Source: Photobacterium sp. TLY01
GTDB taxonomy: Bacteria > Pseudomonadota > Gammaproteobacteria > Enterobacterales > Vibrionaceae
DNA length: 64,000 bases
Assembly (NCBI RefSeq): GCF_021432065.1
Contig: NZ_CP090365.1
Coordinates: 310,001-374,000 of the forward strand
Reading direction: 5' to 3'
The translations under genes were made by a program, and so were the position numbers. Each line of letters opens with the position of its first letter. The first letter of the stretch is position 1. The notes beneath the pieces are model-generated. The model saw only the letters and a list, made by a program, of their open reading frames with translations, did not search any database and had not been told where the DNA came from. Positions 35,777 through 44,965 of this stretch are shown here, piece by piece.

Positions 35777-36742
35777 TTAACCGGCATACAGTTCTTTATC
35801 CAGCCAGGGTAACGCATCCCGAATCTGAGGGAAAAATCGTTCGTTGATAATTTGACGGCTGTCTTCCGCCAGAATGTGCGGCAGATTTCCCAACTCGTTG
35901 TGACGGCAGACCAGCGTCAGATTGCGGAAAAAAGGTTCTTCACGGGGAAGGGGAAGGCAGGTGAGTTTTTCATTGCACAGCCCGTACTGGAACATACAAA
36001 GCGGTGTGGTGATCGTCCAGCCAAGCCCGGCTGCCACGCTGGATAACACAGCAAATGTATTATCCAGTTGCATCCTGACGGGTACGTTCATCCCCAAGCG
36101 TCTTAAATAACGTTCAATCGTCACACCGATGAGCGAATCATTGGAATACCGGACAAAATCAAGCTTTTCTGCCACCTGCGCTAATCCCTGAGACTGACTG
36201 GCAAACTGGCTGGGAATGACCAGCACAAAGGGTTCGCGTAACAGACGGTAGCGGCTGAGGTGATCGTTATTTTCCAGCGCATCGTCAGAAATAATCATAT
36301 CCACGTTGCGTGAAAGCAGCGCCTGAGCATGCATGTGAGAACGGCCGGTATTGATCGTCCAGTTTTCGGTGTGGCGTTTTATCACCTCGACCAGCGGTTG
36401 CCCTAACGAGGTGGCCAGTGAGTCGACCATGGCGATGCGTAACAAATGCAGTTTCTGAAAGCTGCTTTTGGTCATCACGCCGTGTGTTTTTTCTGCTTCA
36501 GCAAGCAGATGGCATGACTGGTCATAAAAATAGCGCCCGGCAACAGTCAGCTCAACCGGGCGAACGCTTCTGTCCAGGAGCGTCACTTTCAGGTTGTGTT
36601 CAAGTGAAGAGAGTGTTTGAGAAACGGAAGACTGCGTAAGACCAAGCTGGCTTGCCGCCATCGTCATATTGCCAGACTGCGCGGTCGCCACAAAAACTTC
36701 TAACGAACGAAGATCAAAACCCAATCCTTTCAATGCAGTCAT
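35777..36742 (-). CDS. LysR-family transcriptional regulator
   Basis: A 321-residue LysR regulator. The N-terminal helix-turn-helix is LRSLEVFVATAQSGNMTMAASQLGLTQSSVSQTLSSLE, followed by a substrate-binding domain (LRIAMVDSLATSLGQPLVEVIKRH, SVAAGLGWTITTPLCMF). It is upstream of the diguanylate cyclase on the same strand, with 240 bases between. The target is unknown. Confidence 0.87.
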   Translation of the reverse strand: MTALKGLGFDLRSLEVFVATAQSGNMTMAASQLGLTQSSVSQTLSSLEHNLKVTLLDRSVRPVELTVAGRYFYDQSCHLLAEAEKTHGVMTKSSFQKLHLLRIAMVDSLATSLGQPLVEVIKRHTENWTINTGRSHMHAQALLSRNVDMIISDDALENNDHLSRYRLLREPFVLVIPSQFASQSQGLAQVAEKLDFVRYSNDSLIGVTIERYLRRLGMNVPVRMQLDNTFAVLSSVAAGLGWTITTPLCMFQYGLCNEKLTCLPLPREEPFFRNLTLVCRHNELGNLPHILAEDSRQIINERFFPQIRDALPWLDKELYAG

Positions 36743-37085
36743 CCTTTACTTCACGAACATCCACCAAAAAACGATTCACGGCAGTCACACAGGGTTGCAA
36801 CTGACAGGGTTGAAACTGAGTGTTCAATACCAAGGCAAGCGCATGCAATACGCCTCAATAATAACCTACGGACATCACGGACAAGTGACTATGCCTAATC
36901 AGCAAAGCTATCAGTTTTAATCATCTGAGAACAAGAGGTAAGAAACAAATCGCATGACAATCGATGGGAAATTCCAAACCAGCATCGCGGCGAAGTCAGA
37001 AAGGCCGAGAATCAGTACAAATGAATGGAATCAAAACAGGAGGGGAAATTGCCACCTTTTCAGCAAAAAGATGGCAAAATATTCT
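36743..37085. other. Intergenic spacer upstream of the LysR gene
   Basis: 343 bases between the LysR start and the ridA-like stop. Short frames here have no ribosome-binding site or recognisable content. No terminator or repeat was seen. Confidence 0.5.
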
Positions 37086-37439
37086 CTACTTACCAGCAGC
37101 GGCAACAAAAGCAATCTCGACCAGATAATCCGGATCAGCCAGTTCTACTTTCACGCAGGCACGGCTTGGCGCAGCGCCCTCTGGCAGCCAGGCATCCCAG
37201 GCCGCATTAAAAGCAGCAAGGTTCGCCCAGTCGGTGATATAAATCGTGACTGACAGGATACGCGACTTATCACTGCCCACGCTGGCCAGCATGGCTTCTG
37301 CCTGTGCGAACACCTGTTCGGCCTGACCTGTGATATCAGCACTGGTATCCGATTCAGGGACTTCGACAAAGTGAGCAATACCATTGAACACAGTGACATC
37401 AGACCAACGTTTTGTTGGGTTAATTCGCTGAATATCCAT
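37086..37439 (-). CDS. RidA family (YjgF) protein
   Basis: A 117-residue protein of the RidA/YjgF fold, members of which hydrolyse reactive enamine/imine intermediates. Visible features are the N-terminal MDIQRINPTKRWSDVTVFNGIAHF, ILSVTIYITDWANLAAFNAAWDAWLP, and the segment APSRACVKVELADPDYLVEIAFVA, which carries the conserved substrate-carboxylate Arg. AAGGA is 6-7 bases from the ATG. It may belong to a RidA side family with a narrower role. It is not clearly in an operon with the sulfatase-like gene about 100 bases upstream. Confidence 0.88.
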   Translation of the reverse strand: MDIQRINPTKRWSDVTVFNGIAHFVEVPESDTSADITGQAEQVFAQAEAMLASVGSDKSRILSVTIYITDWANLAAFNAAWDAWLPEGAAPSRACVKVELADPDYLVEIAFVAAAGK

Positions 37440-37540
37440 TTTAATTCCTTAACTGACGTGAAAAGCCCAACAATGTAAGTTTTCTGCCGGGATGAATCAA
37501 TCAATGATGCTGTTTTTTGCCGGATGGCAGAAAATCCACG

Positions 37541-39304
37541 TCAGTCAGGAGACTGACTGGCAAGCGCTCCCGGTATGAACCGCGAAGGCGTTTGCAGCGG
37601 TACGCTTTGCCATTCATATTCGTGCTGCGTATGCGCAGGCAGAAATAAGTCACTGGTATAGAATTTCCCAATCCGTTCCACCGGATAAAACATAGCATCC
37701 CCATAATGCTGTTTCACAAAATCATGTTCATAGCCCAGAATTTCAAGCACTGTCGGGAACACATTGAAATGGGATAACTGATGGAAGTTGTCCGCCTGTG
37801 AGGATTCAAATCGCTGACGCAGTTGCGGATGCGTTGTCAGCACCAGCATGGGCACCATCCCCTGATAAGCAGAGCCGCTGTTACGATTGCAATGGGTCAG
37901 CAGCCCTTTGCCTTCTTCCAGTAAATCCTGCCCGTGATCAGAGGTATAAATCACCACCGTATTGTCTAAATCAATGCTGTTGAGCAAACGTTCAAAGAAA
38001 CCGTTCACATTCCAGGCAATGGCATTTTGATAAGAATTCATCAGCGCCTGACGACTGCTGTGACCAATCGGTTCAAATAACGTCATCGCAGGCTGAAATC
38101 GGGTCGATGAGGCCGGGTATTTCCCCTCATAGGGAAAATGGACGCCGAGTTTATTGATATAGATAAAGTCAGGTTTATCATCGCCCACCAGCGACACCAA
38201 ATGGTCGACAATATCGAAATCAAGTCGCATAAAAGCCTGATGCCTTTCAATTTGTTCGACATTGAGCTGTTTTACCTGATGGATGAAGCCCAGCTCATCG
38301 GTATTCATGAAGTTGGTCAGCGTACCCGGCGGTTTCTGGGCGTCAATATAGGTACTGGTATACCCGGATGCCTGACTGTATTGCCAGATGGTCGGTAAAT
38401 GGAAGGCTTGCTCAAAAGATCCGGGAACGACACCCCAGCGCAATACCGCATTGCTGTAGCTGCTGCAGTTATGCGCCGAGGTCGCGACACCGTAATTGAT
38501 CACAGCATCAGCATGTGCCTTTAAGCTTGGCACAAGAGAATAATCCGAATCCTGCCCGAAAAAATCAGCGCTGACACTCTCGTCGACCACAACAATGACA
38601 TTGCTCACCAGCGGCTGCCGGGCAATGGCCGTGACCGGCTGCCTTTGCGGTCGTTCATCCACAATCTGCTCGAAGAGTATCACGCTGAAAAAGCCGGGCA
38701 GAGTATAAATACCGGCCAGTCCCTGCGCGGCAGCCGGGCCTTTCATCACCACCATGGCAGCCAGGATTCCGATGACAACCGCAGGTAATCCGGCGGCAAC
38801 GTAAGAGGAGGACGGAGAATACCGGGACAGCAGCCAGATTCTGACTCTCAGTAAAGACAGGCTGAATGCCAGAGCAAAGAGCACAGGTAACAGTAGCTCT
38901 GACCAGTAAAACAGCAAGGCGGCACCTGCCTCGCCACGCTCAATCCACATCCGTCGGATATCAAACAGCGTCAGGTTCTCCGCCAGAATCAAAAAAAATG
39001 ACAAATGGACAAAAACAACCCCTGAGAGAAAGACATTCCAGAAAACATGGACTGCCATTTGTCTGGCTGTTAATACCGCTTTGAGCGAGGCGAGTGTCAG
39101 CAACCAGAGCACTGCAAAAACTGCCACATTGCGCACCGGATTTTCTGACTGGCTGAGAAAACTCAGTTGAGCAAAAAAATTCCGGGTCAGAAATAGCAGC
39201 ACACCCACAACCACAATGCCAGACACCAGCGTCACCAGTGTGTTTCGCACTGGGTTGCGTGCAGCGTTTGGTCTATAGCTCCGACGGTTGTGACTGACAG
39301 GCAT
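37541..39304 (-). CDS. Inner-membrane sulfatase / phosphoethanolamine-transferase-like protein
   Basis: A 587-residue protein with about five N-terminal membrane helices (to residue 220) and a periplasmic alkaline-phosphatase-superfamily domain. Metal-binding positions are suggested by VVVDESVSADFF and TSDHGQDLLEEG, with a catalytic-site His in LGVHFPYEGKYP. The expected nucleophile region reads AHNCSSYSNAVLRWG, so a Ser replaces the Thr typical of EptA. The layout suits transfer or removal of a phospho-alcohol group on lipid A or a surface glycan. No lipid A or capsule genes are adjacent. AGGG precedes the start. Confidence 0.78.
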   Translation of the reverse strand: MPVSHNRRSYRPNAARNPVRNTLVTLVSGIVVVGVLLFLTRNFFAQLSFLSQSENPVRNVAVFAVLWLLTLASLKAVLTARQMAVHVFWNVFLSGVVFVHLSFFLILAENLTLFDIRRMWIERGEAGAALLFYWSELLLPVLFALAFSLSLLRVRIWLLSRYSPSSSYVAAGLPAVVIGILAAMVVMKGPAAAQGLAGIYTLPGFFSVILFEQIVDERPQRQPVTAIARQPLVSNVIVVVDESVSADFFGQDSDYSLVPSLKAHADAVINYGVATSAHNCSSYSNAVLRWGVVPGSFEQAFHLPTIWQYSQASGYTSTYIDAQKPPGTLTNFMNTDELGFIHQVKQLNVEQIERHQAFMRLDFDIVDHLVSLVGDDKPDFIYINKLGVHFPYEGKYPASSTRFQPAMTLFEPIGHSSRQALMNSYQNAIAWNVNGFFERLLNSIDLDNTVVIYTSDHGQDLLEEGKGLLTHCNRNSGSAYQGMVPMLVLTTHPQLRQRFESSQADNFHQLSHFNVFPTVLEILGYEHDFVKQHYGDAMFYPVERIGKFYTSDLFLPAHTQHEYEWQSVPLQTPSRFIPGALASQSPD

Positions 39305-39555
39305 AGGCGCTTCCCTTCTTTCTGAGAAAGATCTCCGGGTACATATTTGATTTAAGCTTGCCCGGGCAGGAAGTCAAAATAATCCTGAAAGCGCTATTTT
39401 GTCCTGTGACTAATCTGGGGAGACAGTCCCCAATGAGAGGGATTGAGAGGAAACAGAAAATAAAAGAGAAGAAAGAGAAGAGAAAAGCACAGGCAGCAGA
39501 TCATCACAGACGGCTACCTGTACCCTAAAAGTTAGTGCCAGCTTACCGGCAGATC

Positions 39556-40098
39556 TTACTCAGCCGGACAGAGCATCACACGCGCTAACCGGGCCAGATT
39601 ATAGGCATCAACATAACCTGAATGCTGCCGGCCTTCCCACGCCAGTCCGCTCATGTTCATGGCGGCACGCAACCCGATGCGTTTATTTTTCACGTGCGGC
39701 TGCAGTTTAAACAGGGTCGCCAGATTGAGATATTCTCTGAACGGCACGTTCAGATCTTTCGCTTTGCACTCAGCACGCAAGATGGCATCGTCCCGTCCCC
39801 ATGCCGCATAAATTTTATGCCGGCCACCAAATTTTTGCTCTATCGCGGTCAGAATACTAGCCAGGGGCTTACCGTTTTGTGCGACAACCTCCGGCTTGAT
39901 GCCCGTCAGTTCGGTACAGAATGGTGATATTTCGTCGTTTTCCGGTTGAACATAGTATTGCGCCCGGCGTGAAATCGTGCCCTTTTCCAGGTTCAGCTCA
40001 GCCACACCGATCTCAATGATTTCGCCGGTTCGGGCAACACCCTCTTCATTCCAGCAACACATTTCAAGATCAAAACAAACGATACGGTTAAAATTCAT
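39556..40098 (-). CDS. DEDDh 3'-5' exonuclease
   Basis: A 180-residue single-domain exonuclease of the RNase T / DnaQ superfamily. All DEDDh residues are visible: Asp and Glu in FDLEMC, Asp in WGRDDAIL, and His and Asp in HSGYVDAYNLA. The spacing and the words FDLEMCCW and EIIEIGVAEL recall the ERI1/KapD subgroup that acts on RNA ends. GGAA lies about 7 bases before the ATG. It is divergent from the AraC regulator. Confidence 0.87.
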   Translation of the reverse strand: MNFNRIVCFDLEMCCWNEEGVARTGEIIEIGVAELNLEKGTISRRAQYYVQPENDEISPFCTELTGIKPEVVAQNGKPLASILTAIEQKFGGRHKIYAAWGRDDAILRAECKAKDLNVPFREYLNLATLFKLQPHVKNKRIGLRAAMNMSGLAWEGRQHSGYVDAYNLARLARVMLCPAE

Positions 40099-40302
40099 GA
40101 TGTTCCATTATCCGTCATACCAAACTTCATAATCATCAGGCCTGATAGTACAAACTTACCAACACGGATGATTATTGAGTTTGAACGACACGCTTTCAAC
40201 AAAGCGGCGAAGGATAACATGGATGGCAATCCGCTTCAGCCCCTTGCCAACAACAACCCATCGGAATTACTCTTGTGGCTGCTTGTACGAAAGGATCCCG
40301 CG

Positions 40303-41091
40303 ATGAAAAACGTCTACCGTCCGCTGTTTGACGATAACAACCCGCCCGGCGAGGTGTTTTTCGGCCATCAGGCATTCCTTCCCCATACCACCACACCCAA
40401 ACATACGCATCCCTGGGGACAGCTACAGCTCATCAGTGGCGGTATTCTGGAATTAAACGCTGAAGGGAAACGCTTTTTGTCACCGTCACAGTACGCGATC
40501 TGGATACCGCCCAGCATAGAGCACGAAAGTTACATGCGTCGCAGCATGAATTACTGCTCCATGAACCTGATCCAGCCGCTGGCTGAATCGCTTCCAAACT
40601 ACCCCTGCCTGCTTGAAGTCAATCCGATTATTGAAGCGATCGTCAATGACCTGCGGGCCCGGCAGTTGCAGGTCGCGGAAACCGCTGAAGATAAGCGTCT
40701 GATCGACGTCTTGCTGGATCAGCTCAGGCACACCCGTATCCATGATCAATTTCTGCCCAGCAGTGAAGACAAGCTCCTGCAACCGATATTGCGGACGCTG
40801 GAAAAACATCCGACCGACAGCACGACACTGGCGGCGTGGGCAGAAAAGCTGCATACCTCAGAGCGGACGCTGGCCCGCCATTGTCAGGATACGCTCGGAA
40901 TGAGTTTCATTGAATGGCGACAAAGGAGAAAATTTATCTACTCTTTGCATTTGTTGAGGAAAGGTTTATCTGTCAAAGAAATAGCACTGACCTTAGGTTA
41001 TCACCAGGCTTCGCCTTTTATTAACCTGTTCAAACGGCATGCGCAATGCACACCGGAACAGTACAGGCAAAAGCAAATCCGGCCCCAGTAA
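40303..41091 (+). CDS. AraC-family regulator with an N-terminal cupin
   Basis: A 262-residue regulator from the chosen start. The N-terminal cupin domain has the metal-type HTHPWGQLQLISGGILEL. The C-terminal AraC DNA-binding domain (TTLAAWAEKLHTSERTLARHCQDTLG and VKEIALTLGYHQASPFINLFKRHAQCTPEQYR) is complete. The frame is open back to 40168. Candidate starts are 40168, 40219 (GAAGGA 4-5 bases upstream) and 40303 (AAGGA 8 bases upstream, family-typical length). The third is preferred but not certain. Confidence 0.8.
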   Translation: MKNVYRPLFDDNNPPGEVFFGHQAFLPHTTTPKHTHPWGQLQLISGGILELNAEGKRFLSPSQYAIWIPPSIEHESYMRRSMNYCSMNLIQPLAESLPNYPCLLEVNPIIEAIVNDLRARQLQVAETAEDKRLIDVLLDQLRHTRIHDQFLPSSEDKLLQPILRTLEKHPTDSTTLAAWAEKLHTSERTLARHCQDTLGMSFIEWRQRRKFIYSLHLLRKGLSVKEIALTLGYHQASPFINLFKRHAQCTPEQYRQKQIRPQ

Positions 41092-41114
41092 CACCGGCAG
41101 CACAACAGCCGGCT

Positions 41115-42716
41115 TCAACTGCCCACAGCTTTATCCGGTAAATCCACCAGCAAGCGACCGGCAGCATGCCTGCTGAGCGGGTGTCCTAACAGGAAACCCT
41201 GGCCATGCTGACAACCCAGCGATTTTATCATCGAGAGCTGAACCTCATCTTCGATCCCGACCACAGCCACCTGAACGCCCAAACTCTCGCTCATACCCAC
41301 GACTGACTGAATCAGCGCCTTGTTCGCATCAGATCCCGGCAGCGTACCCACACAGGCGCGTGCAATTTTGACTTTATCGAAAGGGAAATCACGCAGTATG
41401 GTTAAACAGGCGTTCCCGTTCCCGAAGTCATCCAGCACCAGATTGACACCGATATGTTTCAGATCGTGCATCATGGCACGCACTTTCGGCGGATCCTGCT
41501 GGACGGTTTTGGCGGTCAGTTCTATTTCAAGGCGTCCGGGCGCCAGTCCGGATTCCTGCAGCGCTGCCAGCACTGTCTGGCAAAAAGTGTCCGGTTTCAG
41601 TTGCTGGGCAGAGATATTCACCGCAATGCTCGTGCCTTCCGGCCAGTCCCTTGCGGCCATGCACGCCTGCTTCAGCACCCAGTCACCCAGCGCCTGAATC
41701 AAGCCGGCATCTTCAGCAACAGGCATAAACTCCTGAGAAGACACCATGCCTTCACGCTGATGACGCCAGCGCAGCAAGGCTTCAAATCCCTGCAGCTGAT
41801 TGTTTTTCAGATCGAACACCGGCTGATAATAAGGTTCGAGCAAGTCTTGCGCCATGGCTTTGCGTAAATCTCTTTCCAGCAGTTGCCTTTGTTTTAACTG
41901 CTCATCCATTCGGGTATCAAAGAAACAAAACGTCGAGCCGCCGTCCATCTTAGCGCGATACATGGCGGTATCCGCGGCCCGCAGCAGATCCACAGGTTCA
42001 ATGTCATGATTCGACATAGCAATGCCGATGCTCACACCGGCCAGAATCTGCTGACCGCGAATGTGGTAGGGCTCAGACATCGCCTTGATGATACGAGAGG
42101 CCAGCGCCGATGCTTCATCCGGCTCTTGCCCGCCGACATGAATCAGCGCGAATTCATCCCCGCCCAGCCGGGCAATGGTGTCATGCATCCGCAGCAGATG
42201 CTTCAGCCGTCCGGCCGTGGCCACCAGCAGTTCATCGCCCACTATATGGCCGTAAGCATCATTGATTTGCTTGAATTTGTTTAAGTCCATCATTAACACA
42301 GCAACACAGGCATCGTTATCGCCTGCATGCTGAAGGGCGGTCTCAAGCTGCTGAGAAAAATACAGCCGGTTCGGCAGGGCGGTCAGTGCGTCATGCATCG
42401 CCAGCTTGTACATGGCGGCTTTGTCCCGTTCGCCGGCTTTCAGCATGTGATTCATCTGACTGAGCCGACGCCAGCTCAGCGCCACAAGCGCAAACGGCAA
42501 AACGAACAACAGTGAGATGAACGCCCCCAGCCCGAATTGATGGTATTGCTCAACCCACAGCGTAAAGCGTTCGAAAAACGCGAACTGACTGGCTAAAAGC
42601 AACCAGATAGCGGCAAAGACAGCAAGTTTAATCAAGGTTCGCTTCAGGAACATTGAATGAAAAAGTGATAGCAAGCCAGCCTCACGACCAGCCCTACCCT
42701 GCGCAGAATGGCTCAT
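41115..42716 (-). CDS. GGDEF-EAL protein with a degenerate EAL site
   Basis: A 533-residue inner-membrane protein with two N-terminal helices, a GGDEF domain (RLGGDEF near 183-189 intact) and an EAL domain. EALLRW, NISAQQL and LDDFG are present. The metal-binding Glu of the TE-S motif is Ala (ELTAKT, about 402), the Asp of KID is Ala (VKIARACV), and AEGVE reads VVGIE. Phosphodiesterase activity is therefore doubtful, and cyclase activity is possible. The ATG at 42716 with GAGG upstream is preferred over a TTG at 42737. It converges on the AraC gene. Confidence 0.87.
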   Translation of the reverse strand: MSHSAQGRAGREAGLLSLFHSMFLKRTLIKLAVFAAIWLLLASQFAFFERFTLWVEQYHQFGLGAFISLLFVLPFALVALSWRRLSQMNHMLKAGERDKAAMYKLAMHDALTALPNRLYFSQQLETALQHAGDNDACVAVLMMDLNKFKQINDAYGHIVGDELLVATAGRLKHLLRMHDTIARLGGDEFALIHVGGQEPDEASALASRIIKAMSEPYHIRGQQILAGVSIGIAMSNHDIEPVDLLRAADTAMYRAKMDGGSTFCFFDTRMDEQLKQRQLLERDLRKAMAQDLLEPYYQPVFDLKNNQLQGFEALLRWRHQREGMVSSQEFMPVAEDAGLIQALGDWVLKQACMAARDWPEGTSIAVNISAQQLKPDTFCQTVLAALQESGLAPGRLEIELTAKTVQQDPPKVRAMMHDLKHIGVNLVLDDFGNGNACLTILRDFPFDKVKIARACVGTLPGSDANKALIQSVVGMSESLGVQVAVVGIEDEVQLSMIKSLGCQHGQGFLLGHPLSRHAAGRLLVDLPDKAVGS

Positions 42717-43042
42717 AAATGGATTACCTCGTCCCAAATGATCACTGTCACGTCCATCGCCAACTCAGGAAAATATGTGATTGTTATCGTGTTGTTTTGT
42801 TTGAATGCGGCCATTTGATGGTCTGGCTCTGCGATAAGACTTATTAGTTAACACGATCACATTTACGTGAAAATGACACTTACATTTTAGGCAAATTTCC
42901 CTTTCATGTGGCACTTCTTTGCTGAGTATTTCGTGATATCGCTGCAACTCCTTGCGTCGTTTACAAAAAAATCCGGCGAGCATCATGCATCGCCGGCACA
43001 TCAAAACATTTCACCGAGATGAAAGGTAGTGCTGAACGCGGT
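42717..43042. other. Intergenic spacer with one terminator
   Basis: 326 bases between the PEP-CTERM gene and the GGDEF-EAL gene. It holds the terminator at 42965-42997 and presumably the GGDEF-EAL promoter. A 79-codon minus-strand frame (42765-43004) runs through that terminator, has no family resemblance and is not accepted. Confidence 0.5.
42965..42997 (-). terminator. Intrinsic terminator of the PEP-CTERM gene
   Basis: On the minus strand CCGGCGA and TCGCCGG form a 7-bp stem (42974-42980 with 42991-42997) with a 10-base loop, followed by ATTTTTTT. It lies 46 bases after the stop. Confidence 0.8.
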
Positions 43043-43765
43043 TTAAGCCGGCAAAGGCGCTTGCTGCCCGGCCCCTTTACGGCGTGTGCGCCAGCCCAGC
43101 AGTCCCAGACCTGTTGTCAGCAACAGCAAGCTGGCGGGTTCTGGAATCGGATTGCCCGGTCCGCCGGACGTCATGTAATCAATCCCGGCCAGGAAGAAAT
43201 CTGACAGCAGGACACCCGACAGGATGATATGTCTGACATTATCTTCACCATCCAGATCCCAGTAATTGCCCTGAAAGTTCAGCTCGTTTGGCGTGAGGGC
43301 GGTCAGTAAATCGTCAATCCCCAGTAAATTGGTATTGATGTTCAGCTCAAATTCCGGAAAGCCGTCGTCGATCAAATACGCAGTGGCCGATTCCAGCAGA
43401 TTCAGGTTGTTCAGATACAAGCCTTCGACGGTTGAAGGCTGATCAAAACTCAGCACCAGAAACTCATGACCATCCACTTTGTAGTAATCATCGAACAGCA
43501 CCACACCGACACTGTTGATGCCTATACCTTGCTCACTGTGTGTCAGGTGTACCAGTGACTGATCGCCGGTAATAATGCCATCCTGAAACAACCCGGGGAC
43601 ATAATAACGGTACGAAGAAAACGTGATTCCACCAACAGTGCCGGTTTGATTGCCATTCAGGCTTGAATAAGCACCATCAGTAAAGTCGATTTGTGCTGCC
43701 GACACACTCATCGAACCACCCAGCAGTGCAAGGGCCGCGACCCCTGTCTTTATAAGCGATTTCAT
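43043..43765 (-). CDS. PEP-CTERM sorting-domain secreted protein
   Basis: A 240-residue exported protein. The N-terminal signal peptide is MKSLIKTGVAALALLGGSMSVSAAQ. A beta-rich body without Cys follows (AQIDFTDGAYSSLNGN, GITFSSYRYYVPGLF, VLVLSFDQPSTVEGLYLNNLNLL). The C-terminus reads NPIPEPASLLLLTTGLGLLGWRTRRKG, a classic PEP motif, helix and basic tail recognised by exosortase/EpsH. No exosortase is in the window. Two adjacent ATGs (43768 and 43765) follow GGGAG; the second has the better spacing. It may be a matrix- or surface-associated protein. Confidence 0.85.
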   Translation of the reverse strand: MKSLIKTGVAALALLGGSMSVSAAQIDFTDGAYSSLNGNQTGTVGGITFSSYRYYVPGLFQDGIITGDQSLVHLTHSEQGIGINSVGVVLFDDYYKVDGHEFLVLSFDQPSTVEGLYLNNLNLLESATAYLIDDGFPEFELNINTNLLGIDDLLTALTPNELNFQGNYWDLDGEDNVRHIILSGVLLSDFFLAGIDYMTSGGPGNPIPEPASLLLLTTGLGLLGWRTRRKGAGQQAPLPA

Positions 43766-44046
43766 CATCTTGCTCCCTACTTGTGTTATGTCGTGTTGAT
43801 TTATGTTCGTGTTTTTGTGTTCGTACAAGCCATTGCATCTTGCATGCCAAAACATAATGCATTGAAAATAAACAAGATTTATCAACACCAAAATAACGAT
43901 GTAAAAAACACCGACACGATACGGGGAAAGCTGGACACTGAGTGTAAATTTCTCTGACGGGAAAAGCAGACAGTCTGGTTTGCTTATCTGCCTGGCTGTC
44001 TGCAGTCGAAGGACATCAAGCGTGAGACCAGCGGCAAAGATTCAGC

Positions 44047-44080
44047 GGCGGCGGGAAGTAAGCCGTCATACCCCGCCGCC
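44047..44080. terminator. GC-rich hairpin downstream of the NlpE-like gene
   Basis: A perfect 9-bp stem (GGCGGCGGG at 44047-44055 pairing with 44072-44080) begins 8 bases after the NlpE-like stop. No U-tract follows, so it may be a weak terminator or an mRNA-stabilising structure. Confidence 0.5.
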
Positions 44081-44087
44081 ACGATTG

Positions 44088-44585
44088 TCACTGGTGATGT
44101 TGTTTGGTCAGCACATACATATCCGCCAGACTGCCGGTAATGCGCTGGCCCTGACGATCCAGCCGGAACAGCTGGTTCTCTCCGACAAAAAACTGAATGC
44201 CTTCACCGCTGTTATTGTTCAGGGTGATGGTATTGCCAGCGTCATTCCAGCTGAATTGTCCCTGATCGGAAAACTGCTCGCCATCCTTGCCCAGATAGGT
44301 TTCCGTCAGTTGAAATGTTCCCTGCGGATCCAGGACCAGCACAGTTTCAATCCCTTCACAGTCTGCACAGGGAATCGTACCGACATAAGTCCCATTCCAG
44401 TCCAGCGAATTCCGTGCATTATGTGCTGTGTCCACATACGCCGTCGTCTGCTGTTCGGCCGCTTGTGTCTGAGCGGGGGCAGCATTTGATGACATCTCGC
44501 TGTCGGGAGCCGGTTTATCACAGCCTGCCAGCGCACCGGCCAAAGCCAGACTAATCGCAAGAGACAAGAGTCGCTTTGTATTCAT
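44088..44585 (-). CDS. NlpE-like lipoprotein
   Basis: A 165-residue outer-membrane lipoprotein precursor with lipobox LAGC (SLALAGALAGCDKP). After a low-complexity linker the body has WNGTYVGTIPCADCEGIETVLVLDPQGTFQLTETYLGKDGEQFSDQGQFSWN, matching the N-terminal domain of NlpE with its C-x-x-C pair. The C-terminal OB-fold domain of E. coli NlpE is absent. Homologues sense envelope or copper stress through Cpx. AGGAG is 8 bases from the ATG. Confidence 0.88.
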   Translation of the reverse strand: MNTKRLLSLAISLALAGALAGCDKPAPDSEMSSNAAPAQTQAAEQQTTAYVDTAHNARNSLDWNGTYVGTIPCADCEGIETVLVLDPQGTFQLTETYLGKDGEQFSDQGQFSWNDAGNTITLNNNSGEGIQFFVGENQLFRLDRQGQRITGSLADMYVLTKQHHQ

Positions 44586-44965
44586 ACTTTCTCCTGATAC
44601 TGAACCACCTCAAAACGGCCCGACTTCAGCCAAGTATTTTCAGCAAAAAGTCCTTCGGGGCCGCTGATGAGGGGTTGGACTGATAAATATCCGAAAAGTG
44701 CCCGACTTTCCGTTTTTTGTATGGGTGAATCCTGACAGTCGGCGTGACACGAGACAGACCTCGGATAACCACGTCTGGCCCACAAACTCTTGGCGCCCGG
44801 CAACGCCTGCTCAACAAAATTGTATCGCGCCGATCATAAAATCGTTGCATATAAAAAGCATACATTTCCGATGTCATTAATCTATGCACCGTCTGGAATA
44901 AAAGCAGCTTTATCAACCAGACACATCAAACACCCGCGTCTTCATCCCACAAAAAAAGGATTTTT
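44586..44965. other. Divergent intergenic region
   Basis: 380 bases between the NlpE-like gene and the secreted-protein gene, which diverge. It should carry both promoters, but none can be named. Short frames here have no ribosome-binding site and no recognisable domain. Confidence 0.5.

Noticed and set aside
42765-43004. 79-codon minus-strand frame upstream of the GGDEF-EAL gene's neighbour
   Set aside because: It crosses the terminator of the PEP-CTERM gene, is rich in Cys, His and Arg in the manner of random sequence, and has no ribosome-binding site.
44626-44916. 96-codon minus-strand frame between the NlpE-like gene and the secreted-protein gene
   Set aside because: No domain resemblance and no ribosome-binding site, and it occupies the divergent promoter region.
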